Positions 8,690 to 16,324 of a stretch of 44,559 nucleotides of DNA are shown here, in pieces. How positions within the stretch are numbered: the first letter of the stretch is position 1; every line of letters begins with the position of its first letter. The notes under the pieces were generated by a model. It had not been told where the DNA came from. It did no database searches and saw nothing but the letters and a program-made list of their open reading frames with translations. This DNA comes from Deltaproteobacteria bacterium (lineage in GTDB: Bacteria; Desulfobacterota_D; UBA1144; Nemesobacterales; UBA2774), in contig JAJCZS010000015.1 of assembly GCA_029262275.1 (NCBI GenBank), positions 1 through 44,559 of the forward strand. Direction: 5' to 3'. The translations under genes and the position numbers were made by a program.

Positions 8690-9328
8690 ATGACTAGACT
8701 GTTACTATTGGCATTGCTGCTAGTTCCGGCAGTTTCATTTGCAAATGATGTGTATTCTCCTGGGCCGGGTGCAGTGTGTGATAAAGTGGGACAAGCGTGC
8801 TTTGATAAAGAGGGGGCTTCAATTGGAATAACAAAGGACGAATTTGGTCAGACGGCGGCTGACAAACTGGCAAGTGCCATAGAGGAAGTAGGCGATGATT
8901 GGGACCCGACTGAATTTACCCTTAGCGACGGAGTTTCATGTAATACGACAAAGAAGGTTTGTGAAGATTCTTCAGGAGAGATGGCCACTAAGATGACTAT
9001 TGCTCTTTTTGGAAACACTGCGGTTAATAACTCTGAGGGCTCCACAAAAAAAACTGTGGCAGAGGGTCAATGCAAGCTGTACAATAAAAAAAGTGACAAC
9101 AACAAGTTTAAAGGCAGCTGCACGATAGGACAGAAAGTCTCTGATGACTCTACTGAATATGTTATAAAACTTGGAGACGGCGAGACTTATCGTTTTGAGA
9201 AGATGGCTGAAGGATATCAAGTAGAAACACCAGAGGGTATGTCTAATAATCTGGCCACTATGACCGATCACGGAGATAAAGCAGTATTTAAGTGGGGTAA
9301 ATGGCAGCTTACGGCTAAAGTAAATTAA
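8690..9328 (+). CDS. YcgJ/Fels-1-like secreted protein with extra C-terminal domain
   Basis: The start is ATG 8690, set by CGGAGG ten bases upstream; the frame is open further 5' but without a ribosome site. The 212-residue product has a signal peptide (SFA-N). Residues about 20-110 resemble the YcgJ (Fels-1 prophage-like) family: YSPGPGAVCDK, then a Cys-x-D/x-G step, a GQTAADKL helix, and DGVSCNTTKKVCED with a pair of cysteines. The second half (QCKLYN, KGSCTIGQ, YVIKLGDGETYRFE, FKWGKWQLT) looks like a separate small beta domain. Function is unknown in the family. Family call is from memory of motifs. Confidence 0.6.
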   Translation: MTRLLLLALLLVPAVSFANDVYSPGPGAVCDKVGQACFDKEGASIGITKDEFGQTAADKLASAIEEVGDDWDPTEFTLSDGVSCNTTKKVCEDSSGEMATKMTIALFGNTAVNNSEGSTKKTVAEGQCKLYNKKSDNNKFKGSCTIGQKVSDDSTEYVIKLGDGETYRFEKMAEGYQVETPEGMSNNLATMTDHGDKAVFKWGKWQLTAKVN

Positions 9329-9337
9329 TAAAACAGC

Positions 9338-9360
9338 GGGGGACTTAGGTCCCCTTTTTT
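9338..9360 (+). terminator. Rho-independent terminator
   Basis: GGGGAC (9339-9344) pairs with GTCCCC (9349-9354) over a tight TTAG loop, followed by six T. Its T run touches the likely -10 box of the next gene. Confidence 0.9.
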
Positions 9361-9373
9361 ATAATCAATTTCT

Positions 9374-9787
9374 ATGAAAAAAATACTAATACTTATTCTC
9401 TTCCTTAGTTCTGTAACTCAAATTTCTGCCCAAGAAATAGAATTTGAGACAATCGATTATAAGGCCTTTAATGCATCCTTGATGACTGGTAAATATAAGG
9501 ACTCAGATTGGAGAGATGATCCTGTGATAGTCTCATTGAAATTCGTAGGACCCTTTGAAGGTCTCAAGCAGACTATTGTTAGAAACAACGATAGCCCAGA
9601 GTCTTCTGATATAACTGAGATTATAATAACCAACAAAGGGCTTTTAGATGATTCAGTGATGGGCGTTAAATATGAGCTTTCATTAAAGAGAACAAACAAT
9701 GTCTGGCTGATCGAAAGCGCAGCTAGGGCAGTGAAATGCTGGCAGGGCAGGGGACACAGTGATTACTCCCCGGAGCCTTGTAAGTAA
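9374..9787 (+). CDS. Small secreted protein of unknown function, possibly leaderless
   Basis: A 137-residue exported protein with signal peptide (ISA-Q, about residue 19). The C-terminal sequence W-x-I-E-S-A, KCWQGRGHSDYSPEPC is a pattern seen at the end of a widespread small uncharacterised secreted family. There is no ribosome site; TATAAT at 9360-9365 lies eight bases before the ATG, so the message may start at or near the initiation codon. Convergent with the methyltransferase gene at 9793. Confidence 0.65.
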   Translation: MKKILILILFLSSVTQISAQEIEFETIDYKAFNASLMTGKYKDSDWRDDPVIVSLKFVGPFEGLKQTIVRNNDSPESSDITEIIITNKGLLDDSVMGVKYELSLKRTNNVWLIESAARAVKCWQGRGHSDYSPEPCK

Positions 9788-9792
9788 CCCTA

Positions 9793-10518
9793 CTATTTCC
9801 TTCCACCAAAAAGTGCTATCTCAAACTGTTTGAAGAAGCAATCCACATCCCTAAAACCTATCTCTCTTAGCCACTGGCACTGCTCATCAACCATAACAAG
9901 CTGGTCTTCGTCTTTATCGGGCCTGTTTTTAAAGCCCTCAAGTATTTCTTCTCTTTTAGAGTCCGGATTGGATTTTAGTTGGTAGGCGTACAGGTGGTCC
10001 GCAAAGTATTCATCAAAAAGTTTGCTAACTTCAAGGGTGCTGGACTCTACGTGCTCTAGATTTAGGAATATCCCGTCTGGGCTTAATAGATCACATATTT
10101 CAGAATAGAGCTCTTTTTTGCGCTGGTCGGGTTGGTGATGAATGGCGAATCCTGAAATGACTATATCCAAGGGCTTCTCTAACGTCACAGTCTCAAGCCA
10201 TGCTGAAGTTGAGAAATCAGCTTTCAAGATACTGGAATTAGGAGTATCTCCAAGGTTCTTTCGCGCAGCATCAAGCATAGGGTCTGAGAAATCTATGAAA
10301 ATACCCTCGGCTTTTGGAAAGCTCGCTAATAGAAATCGTCCCAGAATCCCATCCCCGCAACCTAGATCTAAAATCTTAGATGGATTTGGGTGCCAGTTCT
10401 CAATAATGCTTGCAATAATTCCAAGCTGAAGCTCTGTCCCAGGAACAGCTCCTCTCTCTGATTCGAGAAAATACTTAGCGTTTTCCTCTATTTCCCATGA
10501 GCTTTTTGTTTTAGTCAT
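9793..10518 (-). CDS. Class I SAM-dependent methyltransferase
   Basis: A 241-residue soluble enzyme. The SAM-binding motif I is ILDLGCGDG (residues 49-57), followed by an acidic strand end (GIFIDFSD) that would hold the ribose, and motif IV region DIVISGFAIHHQ. The FAIHHQ motif and a following lid helix are usual for small-molecule or tRNA-modifying class I methyltransferases. Substrate cannot be read from sequence. No operon partner; convergent with 9374 and divergent from 10626. Confidence 0.8.
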   Translation of the reverse strand: MTKTKSSWEIEENAKYFLESERGAVPGTELQLGIIASIIENWHPNPSKILDLGCGDGILGRFLLASFPKAEGIFIDFSDPMLDAARKNLGDTPNSSILKADFSTSAWLETVTLEKPLDIVISGFAIHHQPDQRKKELYSEICDLLSPDGIFLNLEHVESSTLEVSKLFDEYFADHLYAYQLKSNPDSKREEILEGFKNRPDKDEDQLVMVDEQCQWLREIGFRDVDCFFKQFEIALFGGRK

Positions 10519-10625
10519 TTTATCCTATATAAATCTTATCATTTGAACTCTTGATTACAATTCGGGTCTTATGATAAGATGAAACCATGATACGGCTGCA
10601 ACATAACAAAAGGGGGAGACCAAAT

Positions 10626-11114
10626 TTGAAATACAGATTACCGATTTATATAGCTGCACTACTTTTAAGTGGACTATTCTTTCTAACAACCACGCAAGAC
10701 GGGTTTTCACAAGAGAGTGTAAGCCTTGGGTGCTGTAAAACTGTCAAAGGCACCCCTGCCTGTGTAGGCTGTGGGGAGGAAGGGGCCAATTGCGCGGTGG
10801 ACGGCTCCCTTTGTGTAGAAACGGACTCTTTCACACTAGATGAAATTTGCATCGAAAGCTCAGTAGCCGGCGAGGCTGAATGTCGCCCGCCCGAGGGCAG
10901 TGGTTGCTGTGTTGATTCTCAAGACAAGTGTACTGATGAAAGTTTTGATACGTGTACCGGTCAGCACTGGTTTGAAGGATCGGCTTGTTCTACTGTTGCT
11001 ATGTGCTCACCTACACTACCGTCATACTATACAGATAAGATCATAATAGTTCTTGCTATTCTTATTGTATTAGTGCTACTAGTTCTATTTAGAAGAAAAA
11101 GGCCTGGGGCTTAA
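10626..11114 (+). CDS. Cys-rich exported protein with C-terminal membrane anchor
   Basis: A TTG start at 10626 is favoured because GGGGGAG lies at 10612-10618; an ATG at 10587 has no ribosome site. The 162-residue product has a signal peptide, then Cys-rich repeats (GCCKTVKGTPAC, SGCCVDSQDKC, then CTGQHWFEGSAC) of a type I have seen in surface proteins carrying sorting tails. The end is a single hydrophobic helix followed by FRRKR, preceded by SPTLPSYY. This has the layout of a sorting tail without a proper IPTLxxWG motif. Its last four bases overlap the convergent VOC gene. Confidence 0.6.
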   Translation: MKYRLPIYIAALLLSGLFFLTTTQDGFSQESVSLGCCKTVKGTPACVGCGEEGANCAVDGSLCVETDSFTLDEICIESSVAGEAECRPPEGSGCCVDSQDKCTDESFDTCTGQHWFEGSACSTVAMCSPTLPSYYTDKIIIVLAILIVLVLLVLFRRKRPGA

Positions 11115-11500
11115 TCTAGCTTCTCTGCGTTTAATTCTATTATATTGCCATCAGGGTCGCTGATATGCAGCTGGGGCCATGGGGCAGGGCTGTCGGGTGT
11201 AGCTACGTGAGGCACTCCCGCTTCTTTTACAGTCTCAAGCGCATTCTTGTAACTCCTTACACGAAGAGCAAAGTGGCCATGATTGGGAACTACCTTTGTT
11301 GTGCCTCTAAGGGTTGAGGAATCAGGAACAAGCATTAAATGGAGCTGCCTTCCTTCACCCAGATCATACCAGGCTACTTTGAAGGAAAAATTAGGGCTCT
11401 CAATCTCTTTTAGTCCAAGTATCTTTGTATAAAACTCCTTAGAGCGATCAAGGTCCGTAACATTTATAGCTATATGATGTAACTGAATTACCTCCACCAT
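11111..11500 (-). CDS. VOC (glyoxalase/dioxygenase) family protein
   Basis: A 129-residue protein of the vicinal oxygen chelate fold. The first betaalphabetabetabeta unit has LHHIAINVTDLDRSKEFYTKI, the second HGHFALRV and the closing DPDGNIIELN. The His in HHIAI, the His in HGHFAL and Glu in IIEL are the expected metal ligands. The frame allows an ATG at 11515, but GGGAGG (plus-strand CCTCCC 11509-11514) sits at the right distance for ATG 11500. Members catalyse metal-dependent isomerisation, C-C cleavage or thiol transfer; the substrate is unknown. Confidence 0.8.
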   Translation of the reverse strand: MVEVIQLHHIAINVTDLDRSKEFYTKILGLKEIESPNFSFKVAWYDLGEGRQLHLMLVPDSSTLRGTTKVVPNHGHFALRVRSYKNALETVKEAGVPHVATPDSPAPWPQLHISDPDGNIIELNAEKLD

Positions 11501-11602
11501 AATTTGGCCTCCCATTGTTTTTGAAACCCTTATTAAAATATTAACTTGAATATTGTATAGTTGCTATATATTAAATAGCGAGAAGAAGTAGGAGGAATAT
11601 AT

Positions 11603-12010
11603 ATGTCGACATTGAATATAGCGATTGCAAATTTCTACATAGCTCATAACGAAATATTTGCTGGCAATTTAGCCCCTATGAAAGAAATCTGGTCTCATGC
11701 AGATGACGTAACCTACATGAGCCCAATTGGCGGAATACTTGTTGGATATGAGGCTGCGATTAACTCATGGCGCAAGCAGGCTGAACTTAAGCTGGGCGGC
11801 CACGTTGATCCCATAGACATGCAGATAGTACAAAGTGAGGACATTGGCGTTTGCTATAACTATGTCCGGGGCACAAACTATGTTGTTGACGGCAAAGAAG
11901 TACATCCCAACATAAGGGCCACAACTGTGTACAGAAAAGAGGGTGACTCATGGAAAGTAATCAGCCATCATACAGATTTGATGCACTGGCTAGAGGAAGA
12001 AGTTGTATAA
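11603..12010 (+). CDS. SnoaL/NTF2-like fold protein
   Basis: A 135-residue cytosolic protein of the NTF2-like superfamily. Typical features are the N-terminal helices (FYIAHNEIFAGNLAPMKEIW), the step DVTYMSPIGGILVGYEAI where a cone-shaped pocket starts, and the closing strand sequence ATTVYRKEGDSWKVISHHTD. Such proteins are DUF4440/SnoaL-like, often with unknown ligand. TAGGAGGA precedes the ATG. The next gene begins about 20 bases after the stop. Confidence 0.75.
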   Translation: MSTLNIAIANFYIAHNEIFAGNLAPMKEIWSHADDVTYMSPIGGILVGYEAAINSWRKQAELKLGGHVDPIDMQIVQSEDIGVCYNYVRGTNYVVDGKEVHPNIRATTVYRKEGDSWKVISHHTDLMHWLEEEVV

Positions 12011-12029
12011 GATGTTATATTTCTCTGCT

Positions 12030-12443
12030 ATGAAAAAAATAATCTTATTCTCAATTATTATTTTGCTACCAATAATCTCTTGTTCCAACAATAATAATAA
12101 AAACGAAGAGTATCTTGAGCTGGGATATGAAAGTATTGTGAGTGGAGATTATAACGCTGCGCTAAATTATTTTAATCAAGCTTTAGAAATAGATCCCCAA
12201 AGTGTAGAGGCATATAACAATAGAGGTGTTGTGCTTGGCATTATGGGTGACTACAGCTCTGCGCTTGCAGATTTTAATAGATCAATACAAATCGATCCGG
12301 ATAATGCCGAGGCCTACAAATCAAGAGGGATTACCAAACTCTATCTTGAACAAAAAGGTGCTGGCTGCAAAGATCTAAATCAAGCAGCAAGAATGGGATA
12401 TCCTAATGGATTTGATCTAGTAAATGAATTTTGTGCTAAGTAA
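12030..12443 (+). CDS. TPR-repeat lipoprotein
   Basis: A 137-residue lipoprotein starting at ATG 12030 (the frame is open nine codons further, without a ribosome site). Lipobox IISC near residue 18. Then come tetratricopeptide repeats: YNAALNYFNQALEIDPQS, YSSALADFNRSIQIDPDN, with the usual A-x-DP spacing, and a Sel1-like end (GAGCKDLNQAARMG). TPRs mediate protein contacts, here on the periplasmic side of a membrane. TTATAT at 12015-12020 may be a -10 box, giving an almost leaderless message. The next gene is a near relative and begins one base after the stop. Confidence 0.75.
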   Translation: MKKIILFSIIILLPIISCSNNNNKNEEYLELGYESIVSGDYNAALNYFNQALEIDPQSVEAYNNRGVVLGIMGDYSSALADFNRSIQIDPDNAEAYKSRGITKLYLEQKGAGCKDLNQAARMGYPNGFDLVNEFCAK

Positions 12444-12444
12444 T

Positions 12445-12933
12445 ATGAGAAACACAATTCTGCTCCTCTCTATTCTTCTATTCCCCATTCTATCTTGCTC
12501 TGATACATCTGAGGACTACGTAGCTAAGGGGTATAACAAAATAGAGGCCGAGGACTATGAAGGAGCATTGCTGGATTTTAGCAAAGCTATTGAACTTAGT
12601 CCTGATAAGCCAAATGTATACATCAATAGAGCAATAGTTAAGCGCAAATTGGGCAATAATAAGGGTGCAATAAAAGACTACAATAAAGCTGTTGAGCTAG
12701 ATCCAAATGAATCCACTGCATATCTGAATCGAGGCCATCTACAGTTCTCTATGGGAGATTATGATGCTGCAATTGAAGATTACAGTATGGCAATAGAAGT
12801 GTCCCAAGGTGACTCAAATTATAAATATGCCCACTATTACCAAAACCGGGCAAGGGCACGAATTAAGGTCCATGACTATAAAGGGGCAAATGCTGATTAC
12901 AAAACGTATATGGAGATAATTACAGCCCAATAA
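12445..12933 (+). CDS. TPR-repeat lipoprotein (paralogue of its upstream neighbour)
   Basis: A 162-residue lipoprotein; ATG 12445 directly precedes a signal peptide with lipobox ILSC, matching the upstream paralogue (PIISCS versus PILSCS). An in-frame ATG at 12424 inside the previous gene is less likely. Three TPR units follow (YEGALLDFSKAIELSPDK, NKGAIKDYNKAVELDPNE, YDAAIEDYSMAIEVS). The two genes look like a tandem duplication that then diverged, and are probably translated from one message by coupling. Scaffold role inferred. Confidence 0.75.
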   Translation: MRNTILLLSILLFPILSCSDTSEDYVAKGYNKIEAEDYEGALLDFSKAIELSPDKPNVYINRAIVKRKLGNNKGAIKDYNKAVELDPNESTAYLNRGHLQFSMGDYDAAIEDYSMAIEVSQGDSNYKYAHYYQNRARARIKVHDYKGANADYKTYMEIITAQ

Positions 12934-13046
12934 AATTCAATCATGTCCCGGTCCACATACTGTTTTGATTAGCCGGCCTATACTGTAGTTTTATCTTTAT
13001 CTATATATAGTATAATTGTCTAAGTTTTAAAGGAGGATGTGAGAAA

Positions 13047-13928
13047 ATGAAAAGCTTAAAAACTATTTATATAACACTTTTAATGGTGTTCATGGTCTTG
13101 TTTGGTATTGAGACCACATGGGCACAGCCAGAAGAAGCAACATTTAATTTCACTGGAGGACAACAGTCTTTTGTCGTACCCCCCGGTGTTAATACAATCA
13201 ATATTCAAGCATGGGGAGCACAAGGAGCGGATGCTAGTGTTGTAGGCCTAGGAGGCTTAGGAGGCTTTGCGCAAGGAAACTTGACTGTTACACCTGGACA
13301 AACACTTGAGATATTTGTGGGGGGTCAAGGAACTCCGGTAGATGATCAGAATTTCGGCGGCGGTGGTTTTAATGGGGGAGGAGATGCAAGAGGTGGAAAC
13401 AATATTGGTAACGAACGTGGGGGTGGGGGTGGAGCCTCGGATGTTAGAGCGGGAGGAACTGAATTTAGTCAGCGAGTAATAGTCGCAGCAGGTGGTGGTG
13501 GAGCTAGTGGAACCGAAACTCGCTTTGGCGGCGCAGGTGGAGGATTGACAGGAGGAGATGGAGGCGTTGAGACAGGATTTGGAGGAACACAAACCACAGG
13601 GGGTCTCGGGGCTTTCCCTTCTTGTCTAGATGGGGAATTTGGTCTCGGAGGTGATAGTTCATTAAGTGCTAGCTGTGCTGGTGGCGGCGGTGGTTGGTAT
13701 GGCGGCGGCGGCGGAGCCGGTGCCGGTGGTGGTTCTTCATACATAGATGGTGTAGAAAATGGTAGCACTACACCTGGATTAAGGGAAGGAGACGGCTTGA
13801 TAATTCTCTCATATACACCTGTTGCTACTAGTGTCCCAACCCTATCTGAATGGGGTCTTATTTCCATGGCAGGGCTTCTTGGAATCGTAGGATTTATGGT
13901 TATCAGAAGAAGGCAAGTTACTGCTTAA
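13047..13928 (+). CDS. IPTL-CTERM glycine-rich secreted protein
   Basis: A 293-residue exported protein with signal peptide (about residue 27, TWA-Q). The start FNFTGGQQSFVVPPGVNTINIQAWGAQG is characteristic of bacterial Gly-rich surface proteins related to the PF12810 family; a long region (about 70-240) of Gly-rich loops with GGGGGASDVR and GGGGSSYID-like motifs follows. It ends VPTLSEWG, helix, RRRQ, the exosortase-H tail. AAAGGAGG at 13030-13037 sets the ATG. Long antisense frames here are caused by the Gly-codon bias and are not genes. Monocistronic with its own terminator. Confidence 0.85.
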   Translation: MKSLKTIYITLLMVFMVLFGIETTWAQPEEATFNFTGGQQSFVVPPGVNTINIQAWGAQGADASVVGLGGLGGFAQGNLTVTPGQTLEIFVGGQGTPVDDQNFGGGGFNGGGDARGGNNIGNERGGGGGASDVRAGGTEFSQRVIVAAGGGGASGTETRFGGAGGGLTGGDGGVETGFGGTQTTGGLGAFPSCLDGEFGLGGDSSLSASCAGGGGGWYGGGGGAGAGGGSSYIDGVENGSTTPGLREGDGLIILSYTPVATSVPTLSEWGLISMAGLLGIVGFMVIRRRQVTA

Positions 13929-13961
13929 AATCTAAAAACAAAGTTATAATTCAAAATTCTT

Positions 13962-14003
13962 AAAAGGGGGTTTGACACAAGTAGTGCGAGACCCCCTTTT
14001 TTT
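13962..14003 (+). terminator. Rho-independent terminator
   Basis: AAAAGGGGGTTT (13963-13973 region) pairs with AGACCCCCTTTT around a CACAAGTAGTG loop and is followed by a run of T. It closes the Gly-rich IPTL gene. Confidence 0.9.
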
Positions 14004-14123
14004 ATTTGCTTATAATTCAAACTTAAACCAACAATAGTCTCCTCGTAAACACCAAATTATCTCAATTAAGTTTTATCTTCAACTCATAATCAAGTATGTT
14101 AGTTTCAGAACACGGAGGGCCTA

Positions 14124-14630
14124 ATGTTTAGATCAATTACATATTCACTGGTTATTTTGTTTATTAGCGGGCTATTTCTCACTTCAGCATACTCTGAAGG
14201 GAACCATATTTTTACTGAAGAGGAAGCTAAGCAGCTTAGGTACTCAGACAAGGAGTGGGGCAAGGAAACCGTCTCTAAACACGAGCCTGATACTCTGGAT
14301 CGTCCGAGCATTACATTTGAAGAGCCTGATGTGGTGGATACTAATAAAGGGCCAACAATTATAGCAGTGGATCCGACAAATGTGTTCATAGTTATAAAGC
14401 AAAACGATTCACCTCTAGATCCTGGGACACTAAAAGTCTGGGGCGAGAAGTTCTTTGTTCATATAGATGTAACTGACCGGGTCTTAAAATACTTCAAAAC
14501 TAACAAAGATGGTGCCATACTTCACGCCAAGGGAATCCATATTCCAAAAGGGCATTATAAAGTAGGCGTTAGCATTGCTGATGTGAACGGCAACAAGATG
14601 GAGAAGAAATACCGTCTTAAAGTTGAGTAA
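14124..14630 (+). CDS. Secreted protein of unknown function
   Basis: A 168-residue protein with signal peptide (residues 1-24). The mature start EEEAKQLRYSDKEWGKE and the middle GPTIIAVDPTNVF, followed by DPGTLKVWGEKFFVHIDVTDRVLKYF and IPKGHYKVGVSIADVNGNKM, resemble an uncharacterised proteobacterial family in which a short Glu-rich helix precedes an immunoglobulin-like beta domain. ACGGAGGG lies just upstream of the ATG. No neighbour gives a function. Confidence 0.6.
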   Translation: MFRSITYSLVILFISGLFLTSAYSEGNHIFTEEEAKQLRYSDKEWGKETVSKHEPDTLDRPSITFEEPDVVDTNKGPTIIAVDPTNVFIVIKQNDSPLDPGTLKVWGEKFFVHIDVTDRVLKYFKTNKDGAILHAKGIHIPKGHYKVGVSIADVNGNKMEKKYRLKVE

Positions 14631-14729
14631 TTGTTTAATCCCAAATGTAGTACCATGCCCAGAGCTAACAATTTAATCCGTCATATAGTATTATTGTTTT
14701 AATATTGATCTCTTTAGGCGGAGGATAAT

Positions 14730-15755
14730 ATGAGAAACTTATTACTATTGTCAATTGTAGCTATAACTACTAGTTTTGTAGTTAGTGTGACCGCCTTTTC
14801 TCGCTGTGAACCAACAGGTTCTGACCAGTTTGAGTGTAATTCCTTTGAGCCTAACCCCGATCCAGACGGCATACAGCAAAACGCTAATAACAATGGTGTT
14901 CAAGTGCACGTACTTGATGATGGCAATATAGATACAAATAATTTCTCAGCAATTACTGTAGGCAACGGCCCTAACCATATAGAAGTTATGAATGCCACTG
15001 TAATAGGGCTTAGCCGGGCGATTAATGTTGGCACTAATTCTGATGTGATTATCATACAAAATGCTCACCTGGAAGGAGAGGGCGCAGTTTTCTTCTTAGA
15101 TGCTGGTGACGATAATTTGACCATTACGGATTCTACTATCATTACCACTGTAGGCGGTGTGACTATTCCTGTGGGCGACGGGAATGATACAGCAGTGATT
15201 ACTGGGAGCAATATTATATCAGGCCCTGGTATAAGTCGTTCATTCACAGGCGGCCCTGGAATGGAAGATCTCACTATTATGCACTCCACAATTACGAATA
15301 CTTCCGCAGATGCTACCGTTTCTCTGGGGGTAGATGATGATAAGGTCTTTGTCTCCCATTCAACAATCACTAATATTACAGATGATTTCCCACTTATAGG
15401 TGCAGCAGGAAACGACCTGCTAACTATTGGGACTGCAGCCGTAATACCAGGGGGAATTGATTGTGACGGAGATATGTCAGTGGGTTTTGATACATTAATC
15501 TTTGCAATGGAAGTTCCTGCAAGCCAAATAGAGGCCCTGACTGAGCAGATTGAAAATCTTCCTACGCCTGAAGGTTCTATAACAATTAACAATATTTTCT
15601 ATGAATACAGGAATTGCGATGTTATCGAAGCCGATCTAGGTATAGCAGAGCCAATCCCCGCATTGTCAACATGGGGACTTTTTGCGATGGCAGTATTGCT
15701 TGGTATAGCAGGATTATTAATTGCAACAACAAGGAGAAGAAATGCCGTCTCTTAG
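14730..15755 (+). CDS. IPTL-CTERM-type secreted beta-helix-like protein
   Basis: A 341-residue exported protein with an N-terminal signal peptide. The body repeats short rungs such as DNLTITDSTIITTVGG, NDTAVITGSNIISG, EDLTIMHSTITNT and DKVFVSHSTITNI, about 24-30 residues apart, the pattern of a right-handed parallel beta-helix. The tail is IPALSTWGLFAM, a membrane helix and TRRRN, a variant of the exosortase-H signal (Ala for Thr, Thr for Glu). GGAGGATA precedes the ATG. The same STWG variant occurs in the protein at 31488. Confidence 0.8.
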   Translation: MRNLLLLSIVAITTSFVVSVTAFSRCEPTGSDQFECNSFEPNPDPDGIQQNANNNGVQVHVLDDGNIDTNNFSAITVGNGPNHIEVMNATVIGLSRAINVGTNSDVIIIQNAHLEGEGAVFFLDAGDDNLTITDSTIITTVGGVTIPVGDGNDTAVITGSNIISGPGISRSFTGGPGMEDLTIMHSTITNTSADATVSLGVDDDKVFVSHSTITNITDDFPLIGAAGNDLLTIGTAAVIPGGIDCDGDMSVGFDTLIFAMEVPASQIEALTEQIENLPTPEGSITINNIFYEYRNCDVIEADLGIAEPIPALSTWGLFAMAVLLGIAGLLIATTRRRNAVS

Positions 15756-15768
15756 TTGGGTAACAATA

Positions 15769-16182
15769 TTATTTAGCTCTCATGCGGTTGTTCCGAGGAT
15801 TGTGCTCAACTTCAGCCAAGCCCAGGGCTTCTAAGAGTGGAGGCATATACATTCCGAAGCGGCCCCGAAGTCCTTTCTTTAGTCCATACCAGCCGCCAAC
15901 AGGATTATCTTTGGATCGCGCCCATGCTTCTACTGTGTCATCTTTGGCTTGTTTTTGCTCATCAGCGCTGCCTAGCAGCATCCAGTCGCCGTGTTTTTTG
16001 AGCATCTTGTGTAGATCATCCACGGCTCTACGGTCATAGAGCAGGGTTGTTTTCCCTACTACACATACAATTACTTCCTTGCCATCTTTCTCGCCGTAGT
16101 GCATCTGATACTCAGATGTAAGTGGCGGTGTTTTAAGTTGCCATGGGTCCTCTGGTGTACCCGTACCTTTAACTTTTGTCAT
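15769..16182 (-). CDS. Conserved soluble protein, unknown function
   Basis: A 137-residue protein. A TTG two codons upstream is possible, but AGAGG on the minus strand is better spaced for ATG 16182. The sequence is highly patterned: GTGTPEDPWQLKTPP at the N-terminus, LYDRRAVDDLHKMLKKHGDW in the middle, then DNPVGGWYGLKKGLRGRFGMYMPPLLEALGLAEVEHNPRNNRMRA at the end, shown here only in parts. I have seen this layout in a widespread uncharacterised family (possibly DUF6855). It has no signal peptide and is convergent with the IPTL gene at 14730. Function unknown. Confidence 0.65.
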   Translation of the reverse strand: MTKVKGTGTPEDPWQLKTPPLTSEYQMHYGEKDGKEVIVCVVGKTTLLYDRRAVDDLHKMLKKHGDWMLLGSADEQKQAKDDTVEAWARSKDNPVGGWYGLKKGLRGRFGMYMPPLLEALGLAEVEHNPRNNRMRAK

Positions 16183-16324
16183 CTTCAAGCGACCTCTCTA
16201 TTTCATTATTTGAACATATAATTCAGTAGCTAAATTATACTATGTTTCTAGTGCCAAAACTATAGTGTTATAATACGGCTGCATATGTTATCTTATTCGC
16301 AACCTCTATGGATGGAGCTTGCAT

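Noticed and set aside
13257-13867. Long antisense open frames over the Gly-rich gene (111 and 132 residues)
   Set aside because: They come from GGN codon bias on the plus strand, giving Pro/Ser-rich nonsense; no ribosome site or signal.
15065-15592. 175-residue minus-strand open frame
   Set aside because: It lies wholly within the beta-helix IPTL gene; the product is Ser/Val/Pro-rich and has no ribosome site.
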